From assembly GCA_043744805.1 (NCBI GenBank), contig JAYTTZ010000037.1, positions 1 to 37,904 on the forward strand: a DNA stretch of 37,904 nucleotides, in the 5' to 3' direction. Within the stretch, counting starts at the first letter, position 1; every line of letters starts with the position of its first letter. The notes under the pieces were generated by a model, which was not told the origin of the DNA, did not search any database, and saw nothing but the letters and a program-made list of their open reading frames with translations. Of the stretch, positions 16,485-24,101 are shown in pieces. Origin of the DNA: Ga0077536 sp043744805 (GTDB lineage Bacteria > Pseudomonadota > Gammaproteobacteria > Ga0077536). Position numbers and translations under genes: made by a program.

Positions 16485-16582
16485 GGTCGTTCCAGCGGCC
16501 GCTAACAAGACAACTTGACGGACTAGGCCTGCGCCCGCTTGCTGCCGATGTAATGTCAGTTGGAATCGTGGAGGCTTCTTGC

Positions 16583-17470
16583 ATGCCGATCGGACACCTG
16601 TGGTGGGTCAAACGTACCGGGGGACCGCAAGGTCCGTTCCCGACAACGGTGATTGAAGAAAACATCATGCGTGGGCGGGTGCTGGGCACGGACCAACTCA
16701 GCCCGGACGGCGAGCACTGGACGCCGGCCAGCGAATACCCGGATTTCGACGTCCTGGCGGCCAGCGTTCGCTCGAAACTGGTTGCCAGACGCCTCGACGA
16801 CCGACGCAGCGATCGCCGGCGTCCCAGCAGGGAAATCAGCGTGGAAGCAGGGCAGCGCGAGGGGGGCGATCGGCGCGCTGCGGAAGACCCGGCGGTGGTG
16901 GTCAGCCGGGAACGTTCGAATCGGGTGTGGAACAGCCTCCGACCCCAACGCCCCAACGCACGCTACCTGCCGTACCTGCTGCTGGCTGCGGTGACGACCA
17001 TCGTTTTCGTGGTCTCCATCAATTGGAGTGGCGGCGAGCGTGGGACCCAAGCGCGCTGTGCCGCCCAACCTGCGCAGGCGATTAACTGGGAATACTGCGT
17101 TAATGACGGGCGCGACCTGCACGCCACCGACCTGCAGGCCGCAATCCTGCGTAATGGACACTTGGCAGGCGCAGATCTCAGCGGTGCGGATTTGAGGGGG
17201 GCGGATCTCGCCTATGCCGACCTGAAGGGTGCCCTGTTGCGCGGGGCGCGCCTCGAGGGCGCCCGCTTGACCGGCGCGGTACTGCGCGATGCGATTCTCG
17301 AAGGTGCCAACCTTGACGGCGCCGATCTGGCCTTTGCTGATTTGAAGAACGCGCTGTTGAGTGGCGCCAAACTACAGCGAGCAAACTTCGACAGGACGAT
17401 CTTGCCCTCCGGCAGGCAGTGCACGGACAGTGCATCCAGCAAATGTGCAGGTGTGGCCCTGCGTCCGTGA
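16583..17470 (+). CDS. GYF-like / transmembrane / pentapeptide-repeat protein
   Basis: A 295-aa protein of three parts. Residues 1-55 resemble the GYF_2/DUF4339 domain (HLWWVKRTGGPQGPF, then DQLSPDGEHWTPASEY), which usually binds proline-rich peptides. After a charged Arg-rich linker, about residues 133-151 (YLPYLLLAAVTTIVFVVSI) form one membrane helix. From about 190 to 277 there are roughly 16 pentapeptide repeats of A(D/N/R)L-x-x type (AGADLSGADLRGADLAYADL), which fold as a right-handed quadrilateral beta-helix. Cys pairs flank the repeat block. The start at 16583 has GGAGG 8-9 nt upstream; 16553 and 16391 are less likely. Function is unknown. It is divergent from the FliK-like gene and precedes the initiator tRNA. 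Confidence 0.75.
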   Translation: MPIGHLWWVKRTGGPQGPFPTTVIEENIMRGRVLGTDQLSPDGEHWTPASEYPDFDVLAASVRSKLVARRLDDRRSDRRRPSREISVEAGQREGGDRRAAEDPAVVVSRERSNRVWNSLRPQRPNARYLPYLLLAAVTTIVFVVSINWSGGERGTQARCAAQPAQAINWEYCVNDGRDLHATDLQAAILRNGHLAGADLSGADLRGADLAYADLKGALLRGARLEGARLTGAVLRDAILEGANLDGADLAFADLKNALLSGAKLQRANFDRTILPSGRQCTDSASSKCAGVALRP

Positions 17471-17501
17471 CCACGCGCCCTTCATCGGGGTGTCGTGCTG
17501 C

Positions 17502-17530
17502 TTGTGTTATCCCCGCAACGCAATTACGAT
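17502..17530 (+). promoter_or_regulatory. Predicted promoter of the initiator tRNA / rimP-pnp operon
   Basis: TTGTGT (17502-17507) and TACGAT (17525-17530) are spaced by exactly 17 bp. The discriminator after the -10 box is GC-rich (TCGGCCCC), as in stable-RNA promoters under stringent control. It lies 16 nt before the tRNA start. Confidence 0.65.
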
Positions 17531-17545
17531 TCGGCCCCTAACAGG

Positions 17546-17622
17546 TGCGGGGTGGAGCAGTCTGGCAGCTCGTCGGGCTCATAACCCGAAGGTCGCAGGT
17601 TCAAATCCTGCCCCCGCTACCA
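17546..17622 (+). tRNA. Initiator tRNA-fMet (CAT), CCA encoded
   Basis: A 77-nt cloverleaf with anticodon CAT in the loop CTCATAA. Initiator hallmarks are present: three consecutive G-C pairs in the anticodon stem (GGG/CCC), A11:U24 in the D stem, and no Watson-Crick pair at 1:72. The unpaired end is T1 and T72 here rather than the C1-A72 of E. coli. T arm GCAGG-TTCAAAT-CCTGC; CCA at 17620-17622. In E. coli the metY initiator tRNA also heads the rimP-nusA-infB operon, so the position supports the call. Confidence 0.97.
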
Positions 17623-17627
17623 ATTTA

Positions 17628-17667
17628 TAAAAAGGCCCCGGGAAGTCGGGGCTTTTTCGTTTTTGCG
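17628..17667 (+). terminator. Terminator/attenuator between tRNA-fMet and rimP
   Basis: GCCCCG (17635-17640) pairs with CGGGGC (17647-17652) around GGAAGT, extended by an A-run before and TTTTT (17653-17657) plus a second T-run after. It lies right after the tRNA and 10-20 nt before the rimP start, so it should both end tRNA transcripts and let some polymerases through into the operon. Confidence 0.85.
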
Positions 17668-17676
17668 ATAGAGAAA

Positions 17677-18201
17677 ATGCTGGAAGCTGACCACATCTCG
17701 CAACGTCTTGAGCCCACCATCAGCGGGCTGGGGTTCGAACTCTGGGGTATCGAGCGCGGACGGAACGCGCAGAACCAGCTTCTACGTGTCTTTATCGACA
17801 AGCCCGAGGGCATTACCGTCGACGATTGCGAATTGGTAAGCGCCCAGGTTGCTGACCTGATCGAGGTCAATGAACTGATCGGCGGCGCCTATACCCTCGA
17901 GGTCTCGTCACCGGGCACGGATCGCATCCTGTTCAAGCCTGACCAGTGGCCGCCATTCATCGGGGAGACCGTGCAGGTCAAGTTACGCAGCCCTGTTGCC
18001 GGCAAGCGCCGGATGACAGGCAAGCTGCTTGCCAGTGACGACGAGACAGCGACCGTCGAAGATGAAACCGGGCCAGTCCGCCTGCCGTTCAGCGCCGTCG
18101 AGCGCGCGCGCCTGGCACCCGACTGGTCTCAGGCCGCAGCGCCAAAAAGGCCTACCCGTCGCGGGAAAGGGCAGCAGAAAACTGACGGGGAAGAAGCATG
18201 A
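17677..18201 (+). CDS. rimP: Ribosome maturation factor RimP
   Basis: Assists late assembly of the 30S subunit. The 174-aa product starts at the ATG 17677 (MLEADHISQRLEPTISGLGFELWGIE), with conserved LRVFIDKPEGITVDDCE, LEVSSPGTDRILF and the C-terminal SH3-like region around 90-150. The C-terminal tail is basic. Frames extending back through the tRNA to 17545 are not real. Its stop overlaps the nusA start (ATGA at 18198-18201). Confidence 0.96.
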   Translation: MLEADHISQRLEPTISGLGFELWGIERGRNAQNQLLRVFIDKPEGITVDDCELVSAQVADLIEVNELIGGAYTLEVSSPGTDRILFKPDQWPPFIGETVQVKLRSPVAGKRRMTGKLLASDDETATVEDETGPVRLPFSAVERARLAPDWSQAAAPKRPTRRGKGQQKTDGEEA

Positions 18202-19751
18202 ACAAGGAAATCCTGACCGTCGTCGATGTGGTCTCAAACGAGAAGGGCGTCGCCAAGGACGTCATCTTTGAAGCGCTGGAAGCCGCTCTAGCCAGTGCCA
18301 CCAAGAAGCGCTTTGTCGACGACGTCGACGTTAGGGTCGAAATCGACCGGATGTCTGGCGACCACCACGCTTTCCGGCGTTGGGAAATCATCGATCCAGC
18401 AGTTCGTTACGAAGAACTGGAGCTGGTCAATCCGGGCGACCAGCCCGATCTGGAATTCCCCGAACGCCAGATTTTCCTGCCCGACGTCCTCGACCGCTAT
18501 CCCACCAGGATGCCGGGTGATTTCATCGAAGAGCCTCTCGAGGCGGCAGACTTCGGCCGCATCGCGGCCCAGACCGCCAAGCAGGTCATCGTCCAGAAAG
18601 TCCGGGAAGCAGAACGCGCTCAGGTAGTAGATGCCTTCCTGCCGCGTGTTGGCGAACTGGTGATGGGGGTGGTGAAACGCATCGAGCGTGGCAACATCTT
18701 TCTCGACCTCGGCGGTAATGCAGAGGCAATCATTACCAAAGACCATGTCATCCCACGCGAAGTGGTCCGTCCCGGAGACCGCGTCCGCGGCTACCTGTTC
18801 GACGTGCGACCCGAAAAACGTGGCCCGCAGTTGTTTGTCAGCCGCACGGCCCGTGAACTCCTGATCGAGCTTTTCAAGCTCGAGGTTCCGGAAATCGGCG
18901 AAGGTGTGATTCGAGTCCACGGTGCGGCGCGTGATCCAGGCCTGCGCGCGAAAATCGCAGTACAGAGCCTCGACCAGCGCATCGACCCCGTAGGTGCATG
19001 TGTTGGCATGCGTGGTTCACGCGTGCAGGCCGTGTCGAACGAACTGGGTGGAGAGCGCGTCGATATCATCCTTTGGGACGAGAATCCCGCGCAGTTCGTC
19101 ATCAACGCCATGTCACCCGCCGACGTCGTGTCAATCCTCGTCGACGAGGATTCCGGCAGCATGGACGTGGCGGTGGCCGAAGAGCAGCTCTCGCAGGCTA
19201 TCGGCCGCAATGGACAGAACGTCCGCCTTGCAAGCCAGCTTACGGGTTGGGAGCTGAACGTCATGACGGAAGCCGACGCCGAACAGAAAAGCGAGGCCGA
19301 AACGCAGCGCGCGCAGAAGACTTTCATGGATCTCCTCGACGTGGACGAAGAAATCGCGGCGATCCTGGTGCAGGAAGGATTTGCCTCGATCGAGGAGATC
19401 GCCTACGTACCTGAACACGAGATGATGGCGATCGAGGAATTCGACGCCACGCTGGTTTCCGAACTGCGCCAGCGTGCCAAGGACATCCTCCTCACGCAGG
19501 CGATTGCCTCGGAGGAACACCGTGGCGAAGCCGAGCCCGCCGAAGACCTGCTCGGGATGGATGGAATGGACACTGAGCTCGCCTACGCATTGGCAGAAAA
19601 GGGCGTAGCGACGATGGACGATCTGGCCGAACTGTCGGTCGACGAATTGTTGGAAATCGAGGGCATGACGGAAGCGCGCGCTGGAGAACTGATTATGACA
19701 GCCCGTGCCCCGTGGTTTGCCGATGCGGACAAAGAATCCGCTGGGGGTTGA
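18198..19751 (+). CDS. nusA: Transcription termination/antitermination factor NusA
   Basis: RNA polymerase-associated factor controlling pausing, intrinsic termination and antitermination. The 517-aa protein has the N-terminal polymerase-binding domain (1-130), S1 (about 135-200, GELVMGVVKRIERGNIFLDL), two KH domains (about 230-345, including VGACVGMRGSRVQAVSNELGGER and AIGRNGQNVRLASQL), and two acidic helix-hairpin-helix repeats at the C-terminus (about 355-420 and 435-510). The C-terminal repeats are typical of gammaproteobacterial NusA. Coupled to rimP by ATGA and followed by infB after 2 nt. Confidence 0.98.
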   Translation: MNKEILTVVDVVSNEKGVAKDVIFEALEAALASATKKRFVDDVDVRVEIDRMSGDHHAFRRWEIIDPAVRYEELELVNPGDQPDLEFPERQIFLPDVLDRYPTRMPGDFIEEPLEAADFGRIAAQTAKQVIVQKVREAERAQVVDAFLPRVGELVMGVVKRIERGNIFLDLGGNAEAIITKDHVIPREVVRPGDRVRGYLFDVRPEKRGPQLFVSRTARELLIELFKLEVPEIGEGVIRVHGAARDPGLRAKIAVQSLDQRIDPVGACVGMRGSRVQAVSNELGGERVDIILWDENPAQFVINAMSPADVVSILVDEDSGSMDVAVAEEQLSQAIGRNGQNVRLASQLTGWELNVMTEADAEQKSEAETQRAQKTFMDLLDVDEEIAAILVQEGFASIEEIAYVPEHEMMAIEEFDATLVSELRQRAKDILLTQAIASEEHRGEAEPAEDLLGMDGMDTELAYALAEKGVATMDDLAELSVDELLEIEGMTEARAGELIMTARAPWFADADKESAGG

Positions 19752-19753
19752 GC

Positions 19754-22321
19754 ATGGCAGAAATTACAGTTCGCGAGTTTGCGACCGTCCTTAAAGTGCC
19801 GGTCGAGCGACTGATCGCGCAACTCGCCGACGCTGGCTTGGTGGGCAAGCAGACCGAGGCAATCATTAACGAGCAGGAGAAGAGCCAGTTGCTGGCCCAC
19901 CTGCGCCGCTTGCATGGCAAGGACTCTGCCGCGGCCGAGGTCACCAAAATCACGTTGAGCCGCAAGACCGTAAGCGAAATCAAGATTCCTGCCGAAAAGG
20001 GCAAGACTCGCTCCCGGGTCGCCAAGCCTGGCGTCGCCGCAAAGACGGTGGCTGTCGAATTCAGACGCTCCCGTACCTACGTCAAACGTAGCGTGGTTGA
20101 AGAAGACGAGGCAGCGAAGAACGAACAGGCGAATACCGAAGGTGCTAGCCAGTTCGTCGAAGAATTCATCGAGACGCTGCCCGATCCCCTGGGTGCGCCG
20201 GAACCGATGGTAGCCAGCACCGAATCCAGGGCCGTACCCGGTCCCTTCGAAAGTCCGGTCGCTGAGGAACTGCTGGTCACGGAACGCGCGGCCGTCATGG
20301 CCGATGCCGTCCCCGACCGCGCAGTGGTTGCCCCAACTCCAGCCCCAGTCCAGGCTGCCCCGGCGCCTGCCCGGCCGCGGCCCGAAACCCCGCCACGGCA
20401 CGGCGAAAGGCGGGACGCACCAGCGGGTGACGACAAGTCTCGTTTCGGTCGTAAGGAACTCCACGTGGCGACCGACAAGTCGGGGCGCCGCAAGAAAAAG
20501 CCACAACCAACTCGCCGTTACGTGCAGCCGGTTGGTGGCAAGCACGCGTTTGAACGACCGACTGCCCCGGTTGTCCGTGAAGTCCTGATTCCGGAAAGCC
20601 TGACCGTGGCCGAACTCGCCCAGGCGATGTCGGTGAAGGCAGCTGAAGTCATCAAGGTCATGATGCGCATGGGCAGCATGGTGACCATCAACCAGATGAT
20701 TGATCAGGAAACGGCCACCATCGTGGTCGAGGAAATGGGCCACAAGCCGAAGCTCCTGCGCGAAAACGCGTTGGAAGAAGACTTGCTCGAAAACGTCGAA
20801 GGCGGCGTGTTGGTCAGCCGCGCACCGGTGGTGACCATCATGGGCCATGTCGACCACGGCAAAACCTCGTTGCTGGACTACATCCGCAAGTCAACCGTGG
20901 CGGCAGGCGAAGCGGGTGGCATTACCCAGCACATTGGCGCCTACCGGGTGGAGACTGCGCACGGGCCGATTACCTTTCTGGATACGCCTGGCCACGAAGC
21001 CTTCACGGCGATGCGGGCTCGCGGCGCCAAAGTCACTGACATCGTGATCCTCGTGGTTGCGGCGGACGACGGCGTGATGCCGCAAACAACCGAAGCCGCC
21101 AAGCATGCGCGGGCGGCCCAGGTGCCGATCATCGTGGCGGTAAACAAGATGGACAAAGCCGGCGCCGATATCGCGCGGGTGCGCCAGGAACTGTCAGTCA
21201 TCGGCGTCCTGTCCGAGGAATGGGGCGGCGACACTATTTTCGTCCCCGTGTCGGCCAAGACCGGCGATGGCGTGGACAACCTCCTCGAAACTATCGCGCT
21301 CCAGGCTGAAGTGCTTGAATTGAAGTCTCCTGAAGTAGGGCCTGCGAAGGGTGTGGTCATCGAATCCCGCCTCGACAAGGGTCGCGGTCCGGTGGCGACG
21401 GTGCTGGTCCAGCGTGGCCTGCTGAAAAAGGGCGACGTGCTGTTGACTGGTACTGAATTCGGCCGTGTCCGCGCAATCATGGATGCAAGTGGCAAGGTCA
21501 TAGAATCCGCCGGACCGTCGCTTCCCGTTGAAGTGCTGGGCCTGTCCGGGACGCCGAATGCCGGTGACGACGCCATGGTGGTCGATGACGAGCGCAAGGC
21601 GCGCGAAATCGCCTTTTTCCGTCAGGAGAAGGGCCGCGACGCCAAGCTGGCCCGCCAGCAGGCCTCGAAGCTGGAAAACGCTTTCCAGCAGATGAAGGAC
21701 GGCGAAAGCACCTCCCTCAAGATTCTTGTCAAGGCCGACGTCCAGGGCTCTGCCGAAGCACTGTACGAGTCGCTCACCCGCCTCAGTACCGACGAGGTGC
21801 GGGTGGAAATGGTGGCGAGTGGCGTGGGGGGCATCAACGAGTCCGACGTCAATCTGGCGCTGGCCTCCAAGGCCTATCTCATTGGCTTCAACGTGCGCGC
21901 TGACTCGGCTGCCAGGCGGCTCGTCGACGAGTCGGGCATAGAATTGCGCTACTACAGCATCATCTACGACGTCATCGACGATATCCGGGCCGCGGTACAG
22001 GGCCTCCTTTCTCCGGAAATCCGCGAAACCATCGTGGGCGTCGCTGCGGTCCGCGAAGTCTTCCACTCTTCCAAGCTTGGTGCGATTGCGGGCTGCCTCG
22101 TGATGACGGGTACCGTCAAGCGGAGCAACCCCATCCGCGTGCTCCGCGACAACGTGGTGATTTTCGAAGGCGAACTCGAGTCCCTGCGGCGATTCAAGGA
22201 CGACGTGAACGAGGTCCGCTCGGGCACCGAGTGCGGTATCGGCGTGAAGAACTACAACGACGTGAAGGCGGGTGACCAGATAGAAGTGTATGAGCGGACG
22301 GTCGTTGCACGCACAATTTGA
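19754..22321 (+). CDS. infB: Translation initiation factor IF-2
   Basis: GTPase that brings fMet-tRNA to the 30S subunit. The 855-aa protein starts at 19754 (MAEITVREFATVLKVPVERL, the IF2_N domain); the in-frame extension back to 19712 lies inside nusA and is not used. A long Ala/Pro/charged linker leads to a second IF2_N copy (about 283-335). The G domain has GHVDHGKT at 364-371, the switch II DTPGHEAF, and NKMD. C-terminal domains II to IV (to residue 855) end with the fMet-tRNA-binding C2 segment (GIGVKNYNDVKAGDQIEVYE). Length and order match the family. Confidence 0.98.
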   Translation: MAEITVREFATVLKVPVERLIAQLADAGLVGKQTEAIINEQEKSQLLAHLRRLHGKDSAAAEVTKITLSRKTVSEIKIPAEKGKTRSRVAKPGVAAKTVAVEFRRSRTYVKRSVVEEDEAAKNEQANTEGASQFVEEFIETLPDPLGAPEPMVASTESRAVPGPFESPVAEELLVTERAAVMADAVPDRAVVAPTPAPVQAAPAPARPRPETPPRHGERRDAPAGDDKSRFGRKELHVATDKSGRRKKKPQPTRRYVQPVGGKHAFERPTAPVVREVLIPESLTVAELAQAMSVKAAEVIKVMMRMGSMVTINQMIDQETATIVVEEMGHKPKLLRENALEEDLLENVEGGVLVSRAPVVTIMGHVDHGKTSLLDYIRKSTVAAGEAGGITQHIGAYRVETAHGPITFLDTPGHEAFTAMRARGAKVTDIVILVVAADDGVMPQTTEAAKHARAAQVPIIVAVNKMDKAGADIARVRQELSVIGVLSEEWGGDTIFVPVSAKTGDGVDNLLETIALQAEVLELKSPEVGPAKGVVIESRLDKGRGPVATVLVQRGLLKKGDVLLTGTEFGRVRAIMDASGKVIESAGPSLPVEVLGLSGTPNAGDDAMVVDDERKAREIAFFRQEKGRDAKLARQQASKLENAFQQMKDGESTSLKILVKADVQGSAEALYESLTRLSTDEVRVEMVASGVGGINESDVNLALASKAYLIGFNVRADSAARRLVDESGIELRYYSIIYDVIDDIRAAVQGLLSPEIRETIVGVAAVREVFHSSKLGAIAGCLVMTGTVKRSNPIRVLRDNVVIFEGELESLRRFKDDVNEVRSGTECGIGVKNYNDVKAGDQIEVYERTVVARTI

Positions 22322-22341
22322 CGGGCTGAGGTGCGGCGCAC

Positions 22342-22689
22342 ATGCCCCGTGAATTTCCGCGGCATGTGCGGGTGGCTGAAAGCATCAAACGGGTTCTCGC
22401 CGAACCAGTGACGCGGGCCGGCCGGGACGCAGGAGCTGGCTTGTTGACCATCACTCACGTGAACGTTGCACCAGACCTGACGCAGGCACGTGTTTCGGTC
22501 AGCGCATTCGGCGGCGGTGACACGCGTAAGGTCCTTGGCCTGCTGAAGGACCTGCGACCCGAGATGCGCACGGTTGTAGCGCGCGAACTCCGCCTCAGGA
22601 AAATCCCGGCCATTTTTTTCGAACTCGACGATTCGCTCGCGAAGGCTGCCCGAATTGGCGACCTGCTCCACGACCGCAGCACCGACTAA
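22342..22689 (+). CDS. rbfA: Ribosome-binding factor A
   Basis: KH-type 30S maturation factor (115 aa) needed for 16S rRNA 5'-end processing. It begins MPREFPRHVRVAESIKRVLA and shows ITHVNVAPDLTQARVSVSAFG and the C-terminal LRLRKIPAIFFELDDS, all typical of RbfA. It sits between infB (20-nt gap) and truB in the classic order. Confidence 0.95.
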   Translation: MPREFPRHVRVAESIKRVLAEPVTRAGRDAGAGLLTITHVNVAPDLTQARVSVSAFGGGDTRKVLGLLKDLRPEMRTVVARELRLRKIPAIFFELDDSLAKAARIGDLLHDRSTD

Positions 22690-22699
22690 AGCACCGGTC

Positions 22700-23644
22700 G
22701 TGGGCACGAGGACTCCCCATCGTCGGGTTCCGCGGCGGGAATTGAGCGGCATCCTGCTACTAGACAAACCTCCGGGGATCAGCTCGAACGGGGCACTGCA
22801 GCGTGCACGGTTCGTGTTCGGCGCGGAGAAGGGCGGTCACACGGGTAATCTGGACGTGGCGGCAAGCGGCCTGTTGCCAGTTTGTTTTGGCGAAGCAACC
22901 AAGGTCAGCGCCTGGCTGCTTGAGTCCGACAAGGCCTACATCGCGGATATTTCCCTTGGCGTGACCACGACCACTGGTGACGCCGAAGGCGAAGTCATCT
23001 CGCGCGTGCCGGTAACGTCGGCAATGCTTGCTGCATTGCCCGAGGTGGTGACCAGCTTCCTTGGCACCCGTCAGCAAGTTCCCCCGATGTATTCAGCATT
23101 GAAGCGCGAAGGGCGACCGCTTTACGAACTTGCGCGAGCGGGTATCGAGGTTGAACGGGCGTCCCGGGAAATAACCCTTTGCTCATTGCAAATCATCTGG
23201 ATTGAAGGCTCGACGCTCAGGCTTGGCGTTACCTGCACCAAAGGCACCTACATCAGGGTGCTGGCGGAGGATATTGGCGGGGCACTCGGTTGTGGCGGCT
23301 CATTGACCGGGCTTCGACGGACCATCGCGGGTCCCTTCAATCTCGCCAATGCCGTTCCACTTGCAAGGTTCGAAGGCATCGACTGGCCGACAGACGCTTT
23401 CGACGAGTTGCTGCTGCCTATGGACTCGGCCCTGCAGGGAATGACGCCACTGGCGATTTCCGTGGACGGCATAGCGGGCCTGAGGCAGGGGCGCAGCCTT
23501 CCACTTCGAGCGCGGCAGTCACCGGGAGTGGTGAGGGTTTATGGGGCGGATGGGACGTTTGTCGGCCTTGGCGAAGTTGATCAGGCGTCCAGGTTATTGC
23601 CGAAGCGTCTTGTCAGATCTCCAACCGAGGTCAAAAGCCAATGA
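22700..23644 (+). CDS. truB: tRNA pseudouridine-55 synthase TruB
   Basis: Makes pseudouridine 55 in the T loop of most tRNAs. The catalytic aspartate lies in GHTGNLDVAASGLLPVCFGEATK, where the usual LDPLAS/T reads LDVAAS; the aspartate itself is kept. Other motifs are the early ILLLDKPPGISSNGALQ, QQVPPMYSALKREGRPLYELAR, and CTKGTYIRVLAEDIG. No ATG precedes the conserved start; I propose the GTG at 22700 (314 aa), 10 nt after rbfA. A TTG at 22655 would overlap rbfA by 35 nt and add 15 residues. The C-terminal PUA-like part (about 245-310) is present. Confidence 0.9.
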   Translation: MGTRTPHRRVPRRELSGILLLDKPPGISSNGALQRARFVFGAEKGGHTGNLDVAASGLLPVCFGEATKVSAWLLESDKAYIADISLGVTTTTGDAEGEVISRVPVTSAMLAALPEVVTSFLGTRQQVPPMYSALKREGRPLYELARAGIEVERASREITLCSLQIIWIEGSTLRLGVTCTKGTYIRVLAEDIGGALGCGGSLTGLRRTIAGPFNLANAVPLARFEGIDWPTDAFDELLLPMDSALQGMTPLAISVDGIAGLRQGRSLPLRARQSPGVVRVYGADGTFVGLGEVDQASRLLPKRLVRSPTEVKSQ

Positions 23645-23662
23645 TCGGACACAAAAAAATCG

Positions 23663-23691
23663 TTGTTCCGGCTGGGGCTGGCGGTTAGAAT
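23663..23691 (+). promoter_or_regulatory. Predicted promoter of rpsO-pnp
   Basis: TTGTTC (23663-23668) and TAGAAT (23686-23691) spaced by 17 bp, in the gap between truB and rpsO. The -10 box matches 5 of 6 consensus bases. An internal promoter at this place is known for rpsO in E. coli. Confidence 0.6.
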
Positions 23692-23744
23692 GCCCGCCCT
23701 TAAAGGGTCAACTTGAAAAAAGAGACAGCAGGAGTTCCAAGTCA

Positions 23745-24014
23745 ATGGCGTTATCGACCGAGCATAAACAGCAAATCGTGACGGGCCACCGTCGCGGAGG
23801 CAACGATACCGGTAGTCCGGAAGTGCAGGTTGCCCTGCTGTCCGCCCGAATTGAAGAACTCTCGAAGCACTTCAAGGCCCACACCCACGACAACCACTCG
23901 CGACAGGGCCTGCTCCGAATGGTCAATCGCCGTCGCAAACTTCTCGACTACCTTCGCAAGTCGGATACCGAACGTTATCGCGACCTGATTGCGCGACTCG
24001 GTCTTCGCAAGTAA
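23745..24014 (+). CDS. rpsO: 30S ribosomal protein S15
   Basis: Binds helix 22 of 16S rRNA early in 30S assembly. The 89-aa length is exact. It begins MALSTEHKQQIVTGHRRGGN and shows DTGSPEVQVALLSARIEEL, HFKAHTHDNHSRQGLLRMVNRRRKLLDYL and the ending ARLGLRK. The ribosome-binding site is AGGAG at 23730-23734. S15 autoregulates through a leader pseudoknot in E. coli; I cannot confirm one here. Confidence 0.98.
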   Translation: MALSTEHKQQIVTGHRRGGNDTGSPEVQVALLSARIEELSKHFKAHTHDNHSRQGLLRMVNRRRKLLDYLRKSDTERYRDLIARLGLRK

Positions 24015-24029
24015 GACACATCGCCGGCC

Positions 24030-24059
24030 CGGCCAGCTGCGCGCACAGCACAGCGGCCG
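24030..24059 (+). terminator. rpsO-pnp intergenic hairpin
   Basis: CGGCC-A-GCTG (24030-24039) pairs with CAGC-GGCCG (24051-24059), a 9-bp stem with one bulged A. No T-run follows. In E. coli this interval holds the leaky t1 terminator and the RNase III site that controls pnp; the hairpin here sits at the same place, so a similar processing role is likely but inferred. Confidence 0.5.
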
Positions 24060-24101
24060 ACGCTCTCCTTCCCTTCTGTAGTTCTAATGAATGGGTATCA
24101 G

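Noticed and set aside
19583..20857. 424-codon minus-strand frame opposite nusA/infB
   Set aside because: No domain-like motifs, rich in His/Gln/Arg typical of antisense of GC-rich coding DNA; the plus strand holds clear nusA and infB.
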